From Saccharopolyspora erythraea (lineage in GTDB: Bacteria > Actinomycetota > Actinomycetes > Mycobacteriales > Pseudonocardiaceae): a stretch of DNA of 64,000 nucleotides. Below the pieces are notes generated by a model. The model was not told the DNA's origin, did not search any database, and saw nothing but the letters and a program-made list of their open reading frames with translations. The DNA is taken from positions 5,769,411-5,833,410 of the forward strand of contig NZ_CP054839.1 of the NCBI RefSeq assembly GCF_018141105.1. Reading direction: 5' to 3'. Below, piece by piece: positions 16,701 through 25,157 of the stretch; positions within the stretch are counted from its first letter, which is position 1, and each line of letters starts with the position of its first letter. A program made the translations under genes and the position numbers.

Positions 16701-18872
16701 TCACACGTGCAGTGCGAAGTCCCGCCAGCTCTTCCCCTCGGCCGGTTCGGTGTCGACCCACAGCGCGGTGACGCAGTCGGGGCAGACGTAGGCGACGGCC
16801 GTCAGCGACTCGTGGATGCGCACGTCGCCGCCCAGGTCCTCCGGCCCGAGCGACACCCGGCCCGCGATGCCTTCCCAGCCCTGCGCCAGGCTGCCGAGCA
16901 CCGCGCCGCAGTGGCGGCACCCGGCTGTCGGTCCCGCCTGACCAGGCCAGGTCACCAGCGAGGCACCCCAGATCCCGGTGGGTTCACCCTCGACCGCGCC
17001 GTCGCCGGGGCGGGAGGCGGGCGGGGTCATGCGGGCGCGCCGGGACTCCCGGATCCGCTCCCGGCACGTCCTCGTGGCGTCCTCGTCGACCGTGCCGCTC
17101 TCGGTGACGACGACACCGTGGAGGCGGGCAGCGGCCTCCCGGCTCACCGCCCGCGCCGCGACGTCGGCGGCCACCTTCGCGGGGTCACGCAGCAACGGGT
17201 CGCCGTAGCCGCCGCCGTTCTGCACGGTGCACTCGAAGACGTCGCCATGGGCGACCTGCGCCGCCGGCGCGACGCCGGGCAGGACCTCGGGCGTGCCGTC
17301 GAGGTCGGCGAGCTCGCCGATGGCACTGCCGGCGGCGAGACGTTCGAGCGCACCGGCGTCGACGACCCGCTCGAACCGGGCGCACGAGCCCGGCAGACCG
17401 CCGAACAGCCCGGTCCGGTTGGGCAGGGCGACGCCGTGCGTGCCGAGCACGCCGGTCACACCGGTCGTGTCGATGGGCGTCAGCGCGAACTGCACGCCGT
17501 TGCCGCCGCGGTAGGTGCCGGCGCCACCGGAGTCGGGGACCTGGCGCCGCCACAGGTAGAGCAGCGGGTGCCGCATCTCCTGCTGTTCGACGTTGGTGGC
17601 CCCGCCGCCGAGGATGACCATCGCTCCCCCGGCGTCCACGCCGTCGCGGAAGGAGAACGCGGGCCCGCCCCACAGCAGCGAGTCCATGTACATCGAGGCG
17701 AAGGGCTCCCCGTACTGGTCGACACCGCCGAACTGGGTGAGCTGCCAGGAGCCGTCGCTCGGCCCGAACGCGAAGCTCTCGTACTTCTCCGAGAAGCTGA
17801 GCATCTTCGCGAGCGCGCCGCCCGCCGAGCAGGTCGCCGTCCAGTTCGCGCCCGCGGCGCCGCCGCTGACGGGCATCGGCTCGACGGCGGTGACGCACAG
17901 CCCGTCGGGGGCGGCGACCTCGACGGGCCGCATGATGCCGTGGTTCCAGGGGATCTCGGAACCGAACGTGCAGAGCATGAGCGTGGCCACCGCGCCGAGC
18001 AGCCCGCCGCGGGTGGTCATGCCGTAGGCGGGGCTTTGCGGGCTGGCACCGGAGAAGTCGAAGGAGAGCCGGTCGCCGGTCTTCTCCAGCCGGCACGGGA
18101 CCTCGAGCAGCTCGATCCCGTCGCCGTCCGGCCGGTCGAGGTAGGAGGTGTGCTCGTAGACGCCGTCCGGCAGCTCGCGCAGCATGGCCCGCAGGTCGGC
18201 TTCGCTGTTGTCGATGGTGCGGTCCATGGTCGCGCGCACCTGGCCGGCACCGTAGCGGTCGCACAGCTCGTGGAAGCGCTGCTCGGCGACCCGCAGTCCC
18301 GCGAGGAAGGCGCGGAAGTCGTTGGCGACCGTGCCGGACATGCGGGAGTTGAGGACGATGGTGTCCCACAGCTCCTGGTTGACGGTGCCCTTGCGGACGA
18401 TCCGGCCCGGCGGGATCCGCAGACCCTCCTGGTAGACGTCGGTGGCGGTGGTGCACCAGCTGCCGGGGTCCATGCCGCCGAGGTCGACCTGGTGGGCCAT
18501 GCAGCCCAGCCACGCGACGATCTCGCCGTCCCGGAACACCGGGCTGCAGAACTGCACGTCGTTCTGGTGCATCGCGGCGATGTAGGGGTCGTTGATGATG
18601 AAGACGTCACCGGGCTCGATGTCGTCGTGGCGGCGGAGGAACTCCTCGATCGCCATCGCACCGGTGTAGATCGGGGTGAGCAGGTAGAGGCCGATGATGG
18701 ACATCTCACCGGAGGCGGTGTAGATGCCGAAGTTGTAGTCCGTGGCGTGCACGACCGGGGAACCGGAGACGTGCTCCACGGTGGTGGCGCCCTCGGTGTT
18801 GATGGACCAGAGCTTGTGCCGGATCACCTCGTAGGTCACCGGGTCGATCGCGTCGCTGGCGGTGGTGGGCAT
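16701..18872 (-). CDS. Hydantoinase B/acetone carboxylase-type subunit with C-terminal zinc-ribbon-like extension
   Basis: A 723-residue HyuB-family protein (PF02538) that pairs with the HyuA-type gene directly upstream. The main domain covers residues about 10-570 (DPVTYEVIRHKLWSINTE, INDPYIAAMHQNDV, GGGYGDPL). The last about 120 residues are unusual: they contain CRHCG near residues 650-653 and CPDC near 696-699, a CxxC-x(42)-CxxC pattern typical of a bound zinc. Acetone carboxylase has a separate small zinc-binding gamma subunit (AcxC); the extension could be a fused equivalent, which is inference. ATG at 18872 is preferred because GGAG lies five bases ahead; GTG at 18878 is possible. Confidence 0.85.
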   Translation of the reverse strand: MPTTASDAIDPVTYEVIRHKLWSINTEGATTVEHVSGSPVVHATDYNFGIYTASGEMSIIGLYLLTPIYTGAMAIEEFLRRHDDIEPGDVFIINDPYIAAMHQNDVQFCSPVFRDGEIVAWLGCMAHQVDLGGMDPGSWCTTATDVYQEGLRIPPGRIVRKGTVNQELWDTIVLNSRMSGTVANDFRAFLAGLRVAEQRFHELCDRYGAGQVRATMDRTIDNSEADLRAMLRELPDGVYEHTSYLDRPDGDGIELLEVPCRLEKTGDRLSFDFSGASPQSPAYGMTTRGGLLGAVATLMLCTFGSEIPWNHGIMRPVEVAAPDGLCVTAVEPMPVSGGAAGANWTATCSAGGALAKMLSFSEKYESFAFGPSDGSWQLTQFGGVDQYGEPFASMYMDSLLWGGPAFSFRDGVDAGGAMVILGGGATNVEQQEMRHPLLYLWRRQVPDSGGAGTYRGGNGVQFALTPIDTTGVTGVLGTHGVALPNRTGLFGGLPGSCARFERVVDAGALERLAAGSAIGELADLDGTPEVLPGVAPAAQVAHGDVFECTVQNGGGYGDPLLRDPAKVAADVAARAVSREAAARLHGVVVTESGTVDEDATRTCRERIRESRRARMTPPASRPGDGAVEGEPTGIWGASLVTWPGQAGPTAGCRHCGAVLGSLAQGWEGIAGRVSLGPEDLGGDVRIHESLTAVAYVCPDCVTALWVDTEPAEGKSWRDFALHV

Positions 18873-18887
18873 GCTCACTCCTGCGGC

Positions 18888-20996
18888 TCAGCGGTGGTTC
18901 TGGATGACGATGTCGCCGAAGCCGTCGACCGCGGCGTGCTGGCCGGGACCGACGACGACGGTGGTGTCGGGCAGCTCGACGATGGCAAGGCCGTCGATGG
19001 TCAGGCCCTCGTGGAGCTGGTCGGCGCGGTAGACCGCGGCATCGACCCATTGGCCCCCGCTGAACACCTGCCGGGTGCCCGGCTCCCCCGCGGTGGTGGC
19101 GTCGGCGGGCCGGCCGGTCTCGAACTCGGCGCGGGGCACCGGGCTCGTCGCCACGACCCGGAACGTGGTGATCTCCACGCCGCCGCCGGGGAAGGCCGAG
19201 CCCTTGCCGAAACGCCCCTCGTACTGCTCGACGAACCGATCGACCATGGTGTTGACGTCCTCAGCGGTGATCGTCTCGCTGTCGAACCCGACGGTCAGGA
19301 CGTGGATCTGCGCGCGGAACCGGATCTCGACGGACTTGGCGAACCTGATCGACGCGTCGTCCGCACCCGCCGCGACGAGATCGGCTCGGGCGCGGTCCTG
19401 CAGCTCGCCGAACGTGGCGTTGAGCTCCTCGGGGACGAGTGCGGTGCTGTAGTCCGCGGTGCCGGGAGGCGTCTGCATGGGCTTGGACAGCTCTTCGACC
19501 ATGGTCAGGTCGGAGCAGCCGATGCCGAACGCCGAGTGGACCGAGGCGGTGATCGGCACGACGATCTGCGGGCAGCCGAGCTCTGCGCCGTAGGAGAACG
19601 CGTGCAGCGGGCCTGCCCCGCCGTAGGCGAAGACCGCGAAGTCGGTCGGGTCGTAGCCCTGCTCGACGGTGACCTGGCGGACCAGGTCGGCCATGCGGGC
19701 GTCGACGATGGTCTTGATGCCCTCGGCCGCCTGCTCGACGCTCAGGCCGGCCGGGCGGGCGACGTGCTCGTCGATGGCCCGGCGGGCTCGGTCGACGTCG
19801 AGGGCGAGCCGCCCGCCGAGGAAGTTGTCCGGGTTGAGGTAGCCCAGCACGAGATCGGCGTCGGCGACGGTGGGGCGTTCGCCGCCCGCGCCGTAGCAGG
19901 CCGGGCCGGGGCGGGCGCCCGCGCTCTCCGGCCCCACCCGCAGCACGCCGTTGCGCGCCGAGGCGATCGAACCGGCTCCGGCACCGATGGCGCGCACCGC
20001 GACCGACGGCAGAGCGAGCTGGTCGCGTCCGATGAGCGTGGTGTTGGACATGACCGGGCGTTCGTCGAGGACCAGCCCGACGTCGAAGCTGGTGCCGCCC
20101 ATGTCGGTCGTGACGATGTTGCGGTGGCCCTTGCGGCTGCCGAGGAACTGGGAGGCGACCACGCCTCCGACCGGACCGGACATCACGGTCGCCGCCGCGC
20201 GCTTCTCCACCTCGGCGAAGGTGGCCAGGCCGCCGTTGGACTGCATGAGCAGCGGACCGCTGCGCAGCCCGGCCTCGCTCAGGGTCGACTCGAAGCTGTC
20301 GAGCGAGGTCTTGAGCAGGGGACGCAGGCTGGCGTTGACCGCGGTGGTCAGCGTGCGCTCGTACTCGCCGATGCGCGGCAGGAACTCGCTCGAGAGCGTG
20401 ATGCTCGCACCGGGCACCTCCTCGGCGACGATCTCGGCGACCCGCCGCTCGTGCACGTCGTTGGCGAACGACCACAGCAGCGAGACCGCGAAGACCTCGG
20501 CCCCCGCCGCGCGCAGGTCGGCCACGGCCCGGCGGACGTCGTCCTCGTCGAGCGGGCAGACCACGCGCCCGGCGTAGTCGACCCGCTCCGTGATCTCCGC
20601 GGTCAGCGACGGCGGCACGGCGGGGGACTGCTTGACCAGCGTGCGGAACCGCTTGGTCTCCTCCTCGGTCAGCCCGATTCCCTTGAAACCGCGGCTGATC
20701 GTCAGCGTGTCGCCGAACCCGCGGGTCTGGATCAGGCCCACCTTCTTGTGGCGGCCTTCGAGCATCGCGTTGGTGGCGATCGTCGTGCCGTGCGAGAAGA
20801 CCTCGACGCCGGCGAGCAACTCGGCCAGGTCGACGTCGCGGTCGGCGGCCGCGTCGACCAGGGTGTTGAGCACTCCTTCCGCCGGATTGTCCGGCACCGT
20901 CGAGGCCTTGTAGCGCCCCACCCGGCCGACGTCATCGATCACGACGGTGTCGGTGAAGGTGCCACCGACGTCGGAGGCGACGTAATACGCGCACAT
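18888..20996 (-). CDS. Hydantoinase A/acetone carboxylase beta-type subunit
   Basis: A 702-residue HyuA-family protein with the N-terminal actin-like ATPase half (Hydant_A_N, starting VASDVGGTFTDTVV) and the Hydantoinase_A core (GPVGGVVAS, DMGGTSFDVGLV, FAYGGAGPLHA). These are ATP-using subunits that phosphorylate a substrate carbonyl for hydrolysis or carboxylation in N-methylhydantoinases, 5-oxoprolinase and acetone or acetophenone carboxylases. The pair with HyuB is complete; there is no other carboxylase subunit nearby. The gene ends about 15 bases before the HyuB start, so they form an operon. The substrate is not determined by the sequence. Confidence 0.88.
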   Translation of the reverse strand: MCAYYVASDVGGTFTDTVVIDDVGRVGRYKASTVPDNPAEGVLNTLVDAAADRDVDLAELLAGVEVFSHGTTIATNAMLEGRHKKVGLIQTRGFGDTLTISRGFKGIGLTEEETKRFRTLVKQSPAVPPSLTAEITERVDYAGRVVCPLDEDDVRRAVADLRAAGAEVFAVSLLWSFANDVHERRVAEIVAEEVPGASITLSSEFLPRIGEYERTLTTAVNASLRPLLKTSLDSFESTLSEAGLRSGPLLMQSNGGLATFAEVEKRAAATVMSGPVGGVVASQFLGSRKGHRNIVTTDMGGTSFDVGLVLDERPVMSNTTLIGRDQLALPSVAVRAIGAGAGSIASARNGVLRVGPESAGARPGPACYGAGGERPTVADADLVLGYLNPDNFLGGRLALDVDRARRAIDEHVARPAGLSVEQAAEGIKTIVDARMADLVRQVTVEQGYDPTDFAVFAYGGAGPLHAFSYGAELGCPQIVVPITASVHSAFGIGCSDLTMVEELSKPMQTPPGTADYSTALVPEELNATFGELQDRARADLVAAGADDASIRFAKSVEIRFRAQIHVLTVGFDSETITAEDVNTMVDRFVEQYEGRFGKGSAFPGGGVEITTFRVVATSPVPRAEFETGRPADATTAGEPGTRQVFSGGQWVDAAVYRADQLHEGLTIDGLAIVELPDTTVVVGPGQHAAVDGFGDIVIQNHR

Positions 20997-21269
20997 CCGG
21001 ACCTGTCACTCCCCTTGCGTTTCGGTTGCGGAACCGGCCGGAACTACCCGAACAGGCAACTCCCCCAGTGATGAGCGGCGCGCAGTCCTCATGCCTCGGC
21101 ATGTGACCGTCCACTTCGAACCACTCCGGGCCGACGGGCCCGATTCACCCAGAGATCAACTTCGATCCGGCTTGATCGTGTCACAACCGTCCGGAGGCGG
21201 CCCAGTGTGCTCCTTCTCATAGCGCGCCGGCATTACTCCGCGAACTTCGGTAAAAGGGACGAGCTGTGG

Positions 21270-21713
21270 TCAATGGCCGCGCTGACAATCGCACTGGGCC
21301 GCATCCGAGCAGATGTGGTGGTTCCCGTGAGTGGTGATCGACAAGTGCGTCATCGACCGCTCGGCGTCGGCGAGGTGCCGGTGCCGGCGGCCTCGCGGAA
21401 TGGTCACGACGTCACCGGCGCGTAGCGGGTGGACGCCGCGGTCGTCCTCGACGGCACCCGCGCCGCTGAGCAGCACCAGCGTCTGGTCGGATTCGTGGGT
21501 GTGCCACACCGTCCCGGCGCCGGCGTCGAACGTCGTGGCCATGACCGTGAGCTCACCGGCGGCCGTCGCCTGGCGCGCGGTCCGCGCCCGGACTCCGCCG
21601 TAGAACATGGGCTGGTCGCCGCAATTGACCTCGGGCACGTCGCAGAGCCCGGGAAAGCGCGCGGTGAACTCGGCAGTGCGAGCGTCTGCCGACGCCGGTT
21701 CGATGTCGGGCAT
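21270..21713 (-). CDS. Single-domain cupin protein
   Basis: A 147-residue cupin. Motif 1 (GTVWHTHESDQ, with His, His and a nearby acidic residue) and motif 2 (GDVVTIPRGRRHRH) provide the usual metal-binding His set, so it is probably a metal-dependent dioxygenase, isomerase or hydrolase of a small molecule. ATG at 21713 follows GGAGG by seven bases. It is the last gene of the catabolic operon, separated from the RibBA-like gene by a structured repeat. Its C-terminus is Cys/His-rich (HHICSDAAQCDCQRGH), which is unusual for a cupin. Confidence 0.8.
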   Translation of the reverse strand: MPDIEPASADARTAEFTARFPGLCDVPEVNCGDQPMFYGGVRARTARQATAAGELTVMATTFDAGAGTVWHTHESDQTLVLLSGAGAVEDDRGVHPLRAGDVVTIPRGRRHRHLADAERSMTHLSITTHGNHHICSDAAQCDCQRGH

Positions 21714-21738
21714 TGAAAATCCTCCGCAGCATTTCTCA

Positions 21739-21831
21739 CGGCCTGTCTTTGCTCTTTCAAGCGGCGAAGCCGCTTGGCCCGCCCTCGCAACCGGAACAGG
21801 CACGCAAGGTGAGATCGCAGACAGGCGTTCA
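21739..21831 (-). repeat. Structured intergenic repeat, copy A
   Basis: The element fills the gap between the RibBA-like and cupin genes. On the minus strand it begins at the TGA stop codon of the RibBA-like gene (TGAACGCCTGTC), contains the hairpin arms AAGCGGC and GCCGCTT, and ends with GACAGGCC. The two ends are imperfect inverted repeats. It is similar along its length to copy B at 23501-23615. Confidence 0.65.
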
Positions 21832-22962
21832 GACCGCGACGGCACGAATGCCGCCGGTAGCCAGTGCGGACACGTCGACCGGTCCGCGTTCCCGGAGGCG
21901 GACCTCGGCGAGCCCGAGATCGGCCAGGACCGCCGCGGCCGCCGCGGCGTGCACGTCGGGGTGGGCTGCTTCGGCGTCATGGCCTCCCGAGAGGATCTGC
22001 GCCCCGGTCGCACCCGGACGCAGGTAGACCACGACTCCGCCGGTCCTGGCCACCGCGGCCAGCGATGCCTCCAGCTCCCGGCGGCAGTCGCACGCCAGGC
22101 TGCCGAAGACGTCGCCGACAACGCATTCGACGTGTACGGCGACCAACGGCCGCCCGGACGAGGAGGGACCGAGCAGCGCGACGTGGTCGGCACCGGTGAC
22201 CTCGTCCCGGAACCCGACGGCCTCGAACCCCCCGCGGGAGATCGGCAGTGCGGCCCGGGCACCTCGGCTGACCCGCCCGCGCAAGCCGTCACCGAAGAAC
22301 AGCCGGTGCCGGACCAGGTCTGCGACATCCAGCAACGGCAGCCCGTGCTGCTGGCCGAGCGCGGCCACCTCGGCCCGCCCTGCCGTGGCACCGGCCCGGG
22401 GCTCGTCCGGCCCGGTGACCAGCTCGGCGATCACCCCGACCGGGGGCAGCCCGGCCAGCCGGCACAGGTCGACGGCGGCCTCGGTGTGCCCGGGCCGCTC
22501 GACGACGCCTCCGGGGCGGGCGCGCAGGGGCAGCACGTGCCCCGGACGGCGCAGGTCGCGGGCCACCGACCGGCAATCGGCCAGCACCCGGGCGGTGCGG
22601 GCGCGGTCGGCGGCGCTGATCCCGGTGCCGACGCCTTCCGCCGCGTCGACCGAGACGGTGTAGGCGGTGCCGTGCGGGTCGGCGTTGCGCCACACCATCA
22701 GCGGCAGGTCCAGCGCGTCGGCGCGGTCGGCCTCCAGCGGGGCGCAGAGCAGGCCGGAGGTGTGCCGGACCGTCCAGGCCACCCACGCGGGATCGGCCAG
22801 CGCCGCCGGGAGAACGACGTCGCCCTCGTCCTCCCGGCCCGCGTCGTCCACCACCAGCACGGGCCGGCCGGCTTGCAGTGCCGCCAGTGCGTCTCCGATC
22901 CCGTCCCCGATCCCGTCCGCGGGACCGGAGCGGGAGACCGGCGGGTCGAGCTGGGCGGTCAC
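21829..22962 (-). CDS. RibBA-like: DHBP synthase fused to a degenerate GTP cyclohydrolase II
   Basis: A 377-residue protein. The N-terminal 3,4-dihydroxy-2-butanone 4-phosphate synthase domain keeps its active-site sequences: VVDDAGREDEGDVV, RHTSGLLCAPL, TVSVDAAEGVGTGISAADRA and RPGHTEAAVDL. The C-terminal half has the GTP cyclohydrolase II zinc ligands (VECVVGDVFGSLACDCRREL), but the usual YRQEGRGIGL catalytic segment is replaced by YLRPGATGAQIL and the late TNNP-K motif is gone, so GTP cyclohydrolase activity is doubtful. GTG at 22962 overlaps the flavin reductase stop by four bases. In this operon it may help supply FMN to the monooxygenase. Confidence 0.85.
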   Translation of the reverse strand: MTAQLDPPVSRSGPADGIGDGIGDALAALQAGRPVLVVDDAGREDEGDVVLPAALADPAWVAWTVRHTSGLLCAPLEADRADALDLPLMVWRNADPHGTAYTVSVDAAEGVGTGISAADRARTARVLADCRSVARDLRRPGHVLPLRARPGGVVERPGHTEAAVDLCRLAGLPPVGVIAELVTGPDEPRAGATAGRAEVAALGQQHGLPLLDVADLVRHRLFFGDGLRGRVSRGARAALPISRGGFEAVGFRDEVTGADHVALLGPSSSGRPLVAVHVECVVGDVFGSLACDCRRELEASLAAVARTGGVVVYLRPGATGAQILSGGHDAEAAHPDVHAAAAAAVLADLGLAEVRLRERGPVDVSALATGGIRAVAV

Positions 22963-23486
22963 GACGCCCGTTCCAGTCCGGACAGCGTGTGGAACGTGCT
23001 CGCGTGGAACACCAGCGGCCCCAGGTGCGGGTGCGTGCACTGGCGCTGCACCCGGAACAGCACGAGTTCGTGGTCACCGGCCGGGACCGTGCGTTCGACC
23101 GAGCAGTCCAGCCACGCCGTCGCGCCGTGCAGCAGCAGGGCGCCCTCGTCGGTGGTGTGCCAGTCGAGCCCGGCGAACCGGTCGCCGGTCTTGGAAGCGA
23201 GCTGGCGGCAGGTGCGGTCCTGGGCGTCGCCGAGGACCGACAGCCCCAGCCGCGGGCGGTCGCGCAGCAACGGCCAGGTGGTCGACGTGTTCTGCACGCA
23301 CAGCCCGACCAGGGGCGGCTCCAGCGACACACCGACGAACGCGCTGGCGGCGATGCCGACCGGCTCGCCGGTCGCGCCCAGCGCGCACACCGCCGTGACG
23401 CCGCTGGGGAACCGGCCGAACGCCTCGCGCAGCCCGGCGGTGTCCACTGTGCCGTCCCCGGCGGTGGTGGGGTTCAGCGTTGTCAT
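22959..23486 (-). CDS. Flavin reductase-like FMN-binding protein
   Basis: A 175-residue protein of the flavin_reduct family (HpaC/NtaB type). The family core reads FGRFPSGVTAVCALG, GIAASAFVGVSLEPPLV and PLLRDRPRLGLSVL. Such enzymes use NAD(P)H to reduce free FMN or FAD for a partner monooxygenase, here most likely the luciferase-type enzyme at 27098-28231. ATG at 23486 is preceded by AAAGGAGG. Its stop is overlapped by the RibBA-like gene (GTGA). Confidence 0.88.
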   Translation of the reverse strand: MTTLNPTTAGDGTVDTAGLREAFGRFPSGVTAVCALGATGEPVGIAASAFVGVSLEPPLVGLCVQNTSTTWPLLRDRPRLGLSVLGDAQDRTCRQLASKTGDRFAGLDWHTTDEGALLLHGATAWLDCSVERTVPAGDHELVLFRVQRQCTHPHLGPLVFHASTFHTLSGLERAS

Positions 23487-23500
23487 GATGCCTCCTTTCT

Positions 23501-23615
23501 GAGCCTGTCCTCGATCTTCGAAGCGGCGCGGCCGCTCGGCCCGCCCTCGCCAAAGGGCACCTGAGGTTCCGCCACCGGAACCTCCGCGCAAGACGAGTTC
23601 GAAGACAGGCGCTCA
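23501..23615 (-). repeat. Structured intergenic repeat, copy B
   Basis: The fullest copy, between the aldehyde dehydrogenase and flavin reductase genes. On the minus strand it starts at the dehydrogenase TGA (TGAGCGCCTGTCTTCGAA) and ends with TCGAGGACAGGCTCA, the imperfect inverse of its start. Inside are smaller hairpins: GAGGTTCCG/CGGAACCTC, GCCC/GGGC and AGCGGC/GCCGCT. The next gene's AAAGGAGG follows immediately. The structure suggests an ERIC-like element or an RNA stability/attenuation signal inside the operon. Confidence 0.7.
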
Positions 23616-25157
23616 GGACCGCAGGACGAACGGGTCGCCTGCGGGCTCGTCACTGGTGTTGACCCAGACGCTCTTGAGCCGGGTGTACTCGCGGACCACC
23701 TCGGTGCCGTGCTCGACGCCGAGCCCGGAGGTCTTGAAACCCGACCGCGGCGACATCGGCGACATCGCGCGGTACATGTTCACCCAGACCGTGCCCGCCT
23801 CGAGCGCGGCCGCGGCGCGGTGCGCGCGGGCGAGGTCCTTGGTCCACACACCGGCGGCCAGGCCGTAGTTGGTGTCGTTGGCGATCCGCAGGGCCTCGGC
23901 GTCGTCGTCGAACGGGATGACCGCCACGACCGGGCCGAAGATCTCCTCCCGGCACATCCGGGCCTCGTTGGTCAGGCCGGTGAACACGGTCGGCTCGTGG
24001 AACCAGCCGCCGAGCCCGACCTCCGGGCGGCCGCCGCCGTAGGCGAGGGTGCCGCCGTCCGCGCGGCCGGCCGACACGTACTCCTCGACCTTGGCGAGCT
24101 GGGCCGGCATGGCCAGCGGCCCGAGCTCGGTGTCCGCGTCGAGCGGATCGCCGATCCGGATCGTGCTCGCCCGGGCCACGACCCGCTCGACCAGTTCGTC
24201 GTAGACCGAGCGGTGCGCCAGCACCCGGCTGCCCGCGATGCAGGTCTGCCCGGCGGCCGCGAAGATCCCGGCGATGACGCCGTTGGCGGCACTGGCGATG
24301 TCGGCGTCGGCGAAGACCAGCTGCGGCGACTTGCCGCCCAGTTCCAGCCCCGCCCGGACGAGCCGCCGGCCTGCGCGCTCGGCGATGCGTGCTCCGGTCG
24401 CGCTGCTGCCCGTGAACGACAGCTTGGCCACCTCGGGGTGGTCGACCAGCGGAGCTCCCGCCTCGCCGCCGAACCCGGTCACGACGTTGACCACGCCCGG
24501 CGGGAACCCGGCCTCCTCGAACAGCGGCGCCAGAGCCAGCATCGACGCGCTGGTGTACTCGGAGGGCTTCACGACCGCCGTGTTGCCGCAGGCGAGCAGC
24601 GGGGCCAGCTTGGCAACCGAGAGGGTCAGCGGCGAGTTCCACGGCGTGATCGCCCCGACCACACCGACCGGCTCGCGCAACGTGTAGTTGAGGACGTCGA
24701 CGCTGCTGGCCGGGATCGTCTCGCCGTGGATCTTGTCGGCCAGCCCTGCGTAGTAGAAGAAGTACTCCGGCAGCCCGGCGAGCTGCGCGGTCATCTCCCG
24801 CAGCAGCTTGCCGTTGTCGGTGGACTCGGTGCGGGCCAGCTCCTCGGCGTGCTCGCCGATCAGTTCGCCGACGCGACGCAGCAGCGCGCCTCGCCGGGTC
24901 TGCGACAGCCGCCGCCAGGACGAGGACTCGAACGCGCGTCGCGCCGCGGCGACCGCGCGCTCGACGTCGGCCGCGGTGCCACGGGCCGCCTCGTACCACG
25001 GGCGACCCGTGGTCGGGTTGTCACTGGTGAAGTAGCCTCCGTCCGCCGGCGGCACGGACCGGCCGTCGATGTGGTGCTCCCACCGGGAAAGCCGGCCGGT
25101 GTCCACAGTGGTGGATGGGCTCGCGGAAGCTGTGCTTGCCGGGGTCGGGGTGCTCAT
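23613..25157 (-). CDS. NAD(P)-dependent aldehyde dehydrogenase
   Basis: A 514-residue member of the ALDH superfamily, normal length after a Ser/Thr-rich N-terminal tail of about 25 residues. The cofactor-binding region (ITPWNSPLTL, VKPSEYTS), general-base Glu in LELGGKSP and catalytic Cys near residue 306 (AAGQTCIAGSR) are intact. Its position after a hydrolase in the operon fits oxidation of a ring-derived semialdehyde, as in known N-heterocycle pathways. ATG at 25157 overlaps the hydrolase stop (ATGA). Confidence 0.9.
   Translation of the reverse strand: MSTPTPASTASASPSTTVDTGRLSRWEHHIDGRSVPPADGGYFTSDNPTTGRPWYEAARGTAADVERAVAAARRAFESSSWRRLSQTRRGALLRRVGELIGEHAEELARTESTDNGKLLREMTAQLAGLPEYFFYYAGLADKIHGETIPASSVDVLNYTLREPVGVVGAITPWNSPLTLSVAKLAPLLACGNTAVVKPSEYTSASMLALAPLFEEAGFPPGVVNVVTGFGGEAGAPLVDHPEVAKLSFTGSSATGARIAERAGRRLVRAGLELGGKSPQLVFADADIASAANGVIAGIFAAAGQTCIAGSRVLAHRSVYDELVERVVARASTIRIGDPLDADTELGPLAMPAQLAKVEEYVSAGRADGGTLAYGGGRPEVGLGGWFHEPTVFTGLTNEARMCREEIFGPVVAVIPFDDDAEALRIANDTNYGLAAGVWTKDLARAHRAAAALEAGTVWVNMYRAMSPMSPRSGFKTSGLGVEHGTEVVREYTRLKSVWVNTSDEPAGDPFVLRS

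Noticed and set aside
16674-21071. A 1465-codon plus-strand frame opposite the HyuA/HyuB genes
   Set aside because: Shadow of two well-supported genes; no motifs and biased composition.
22289-23332. A 347-codon frame overlapping the RibBA-like and flavin reductase genes
   Set aside because: Same strand, different frame, Arg-rich translation without motifs; the two real genes join by a normal GTGA overlap.
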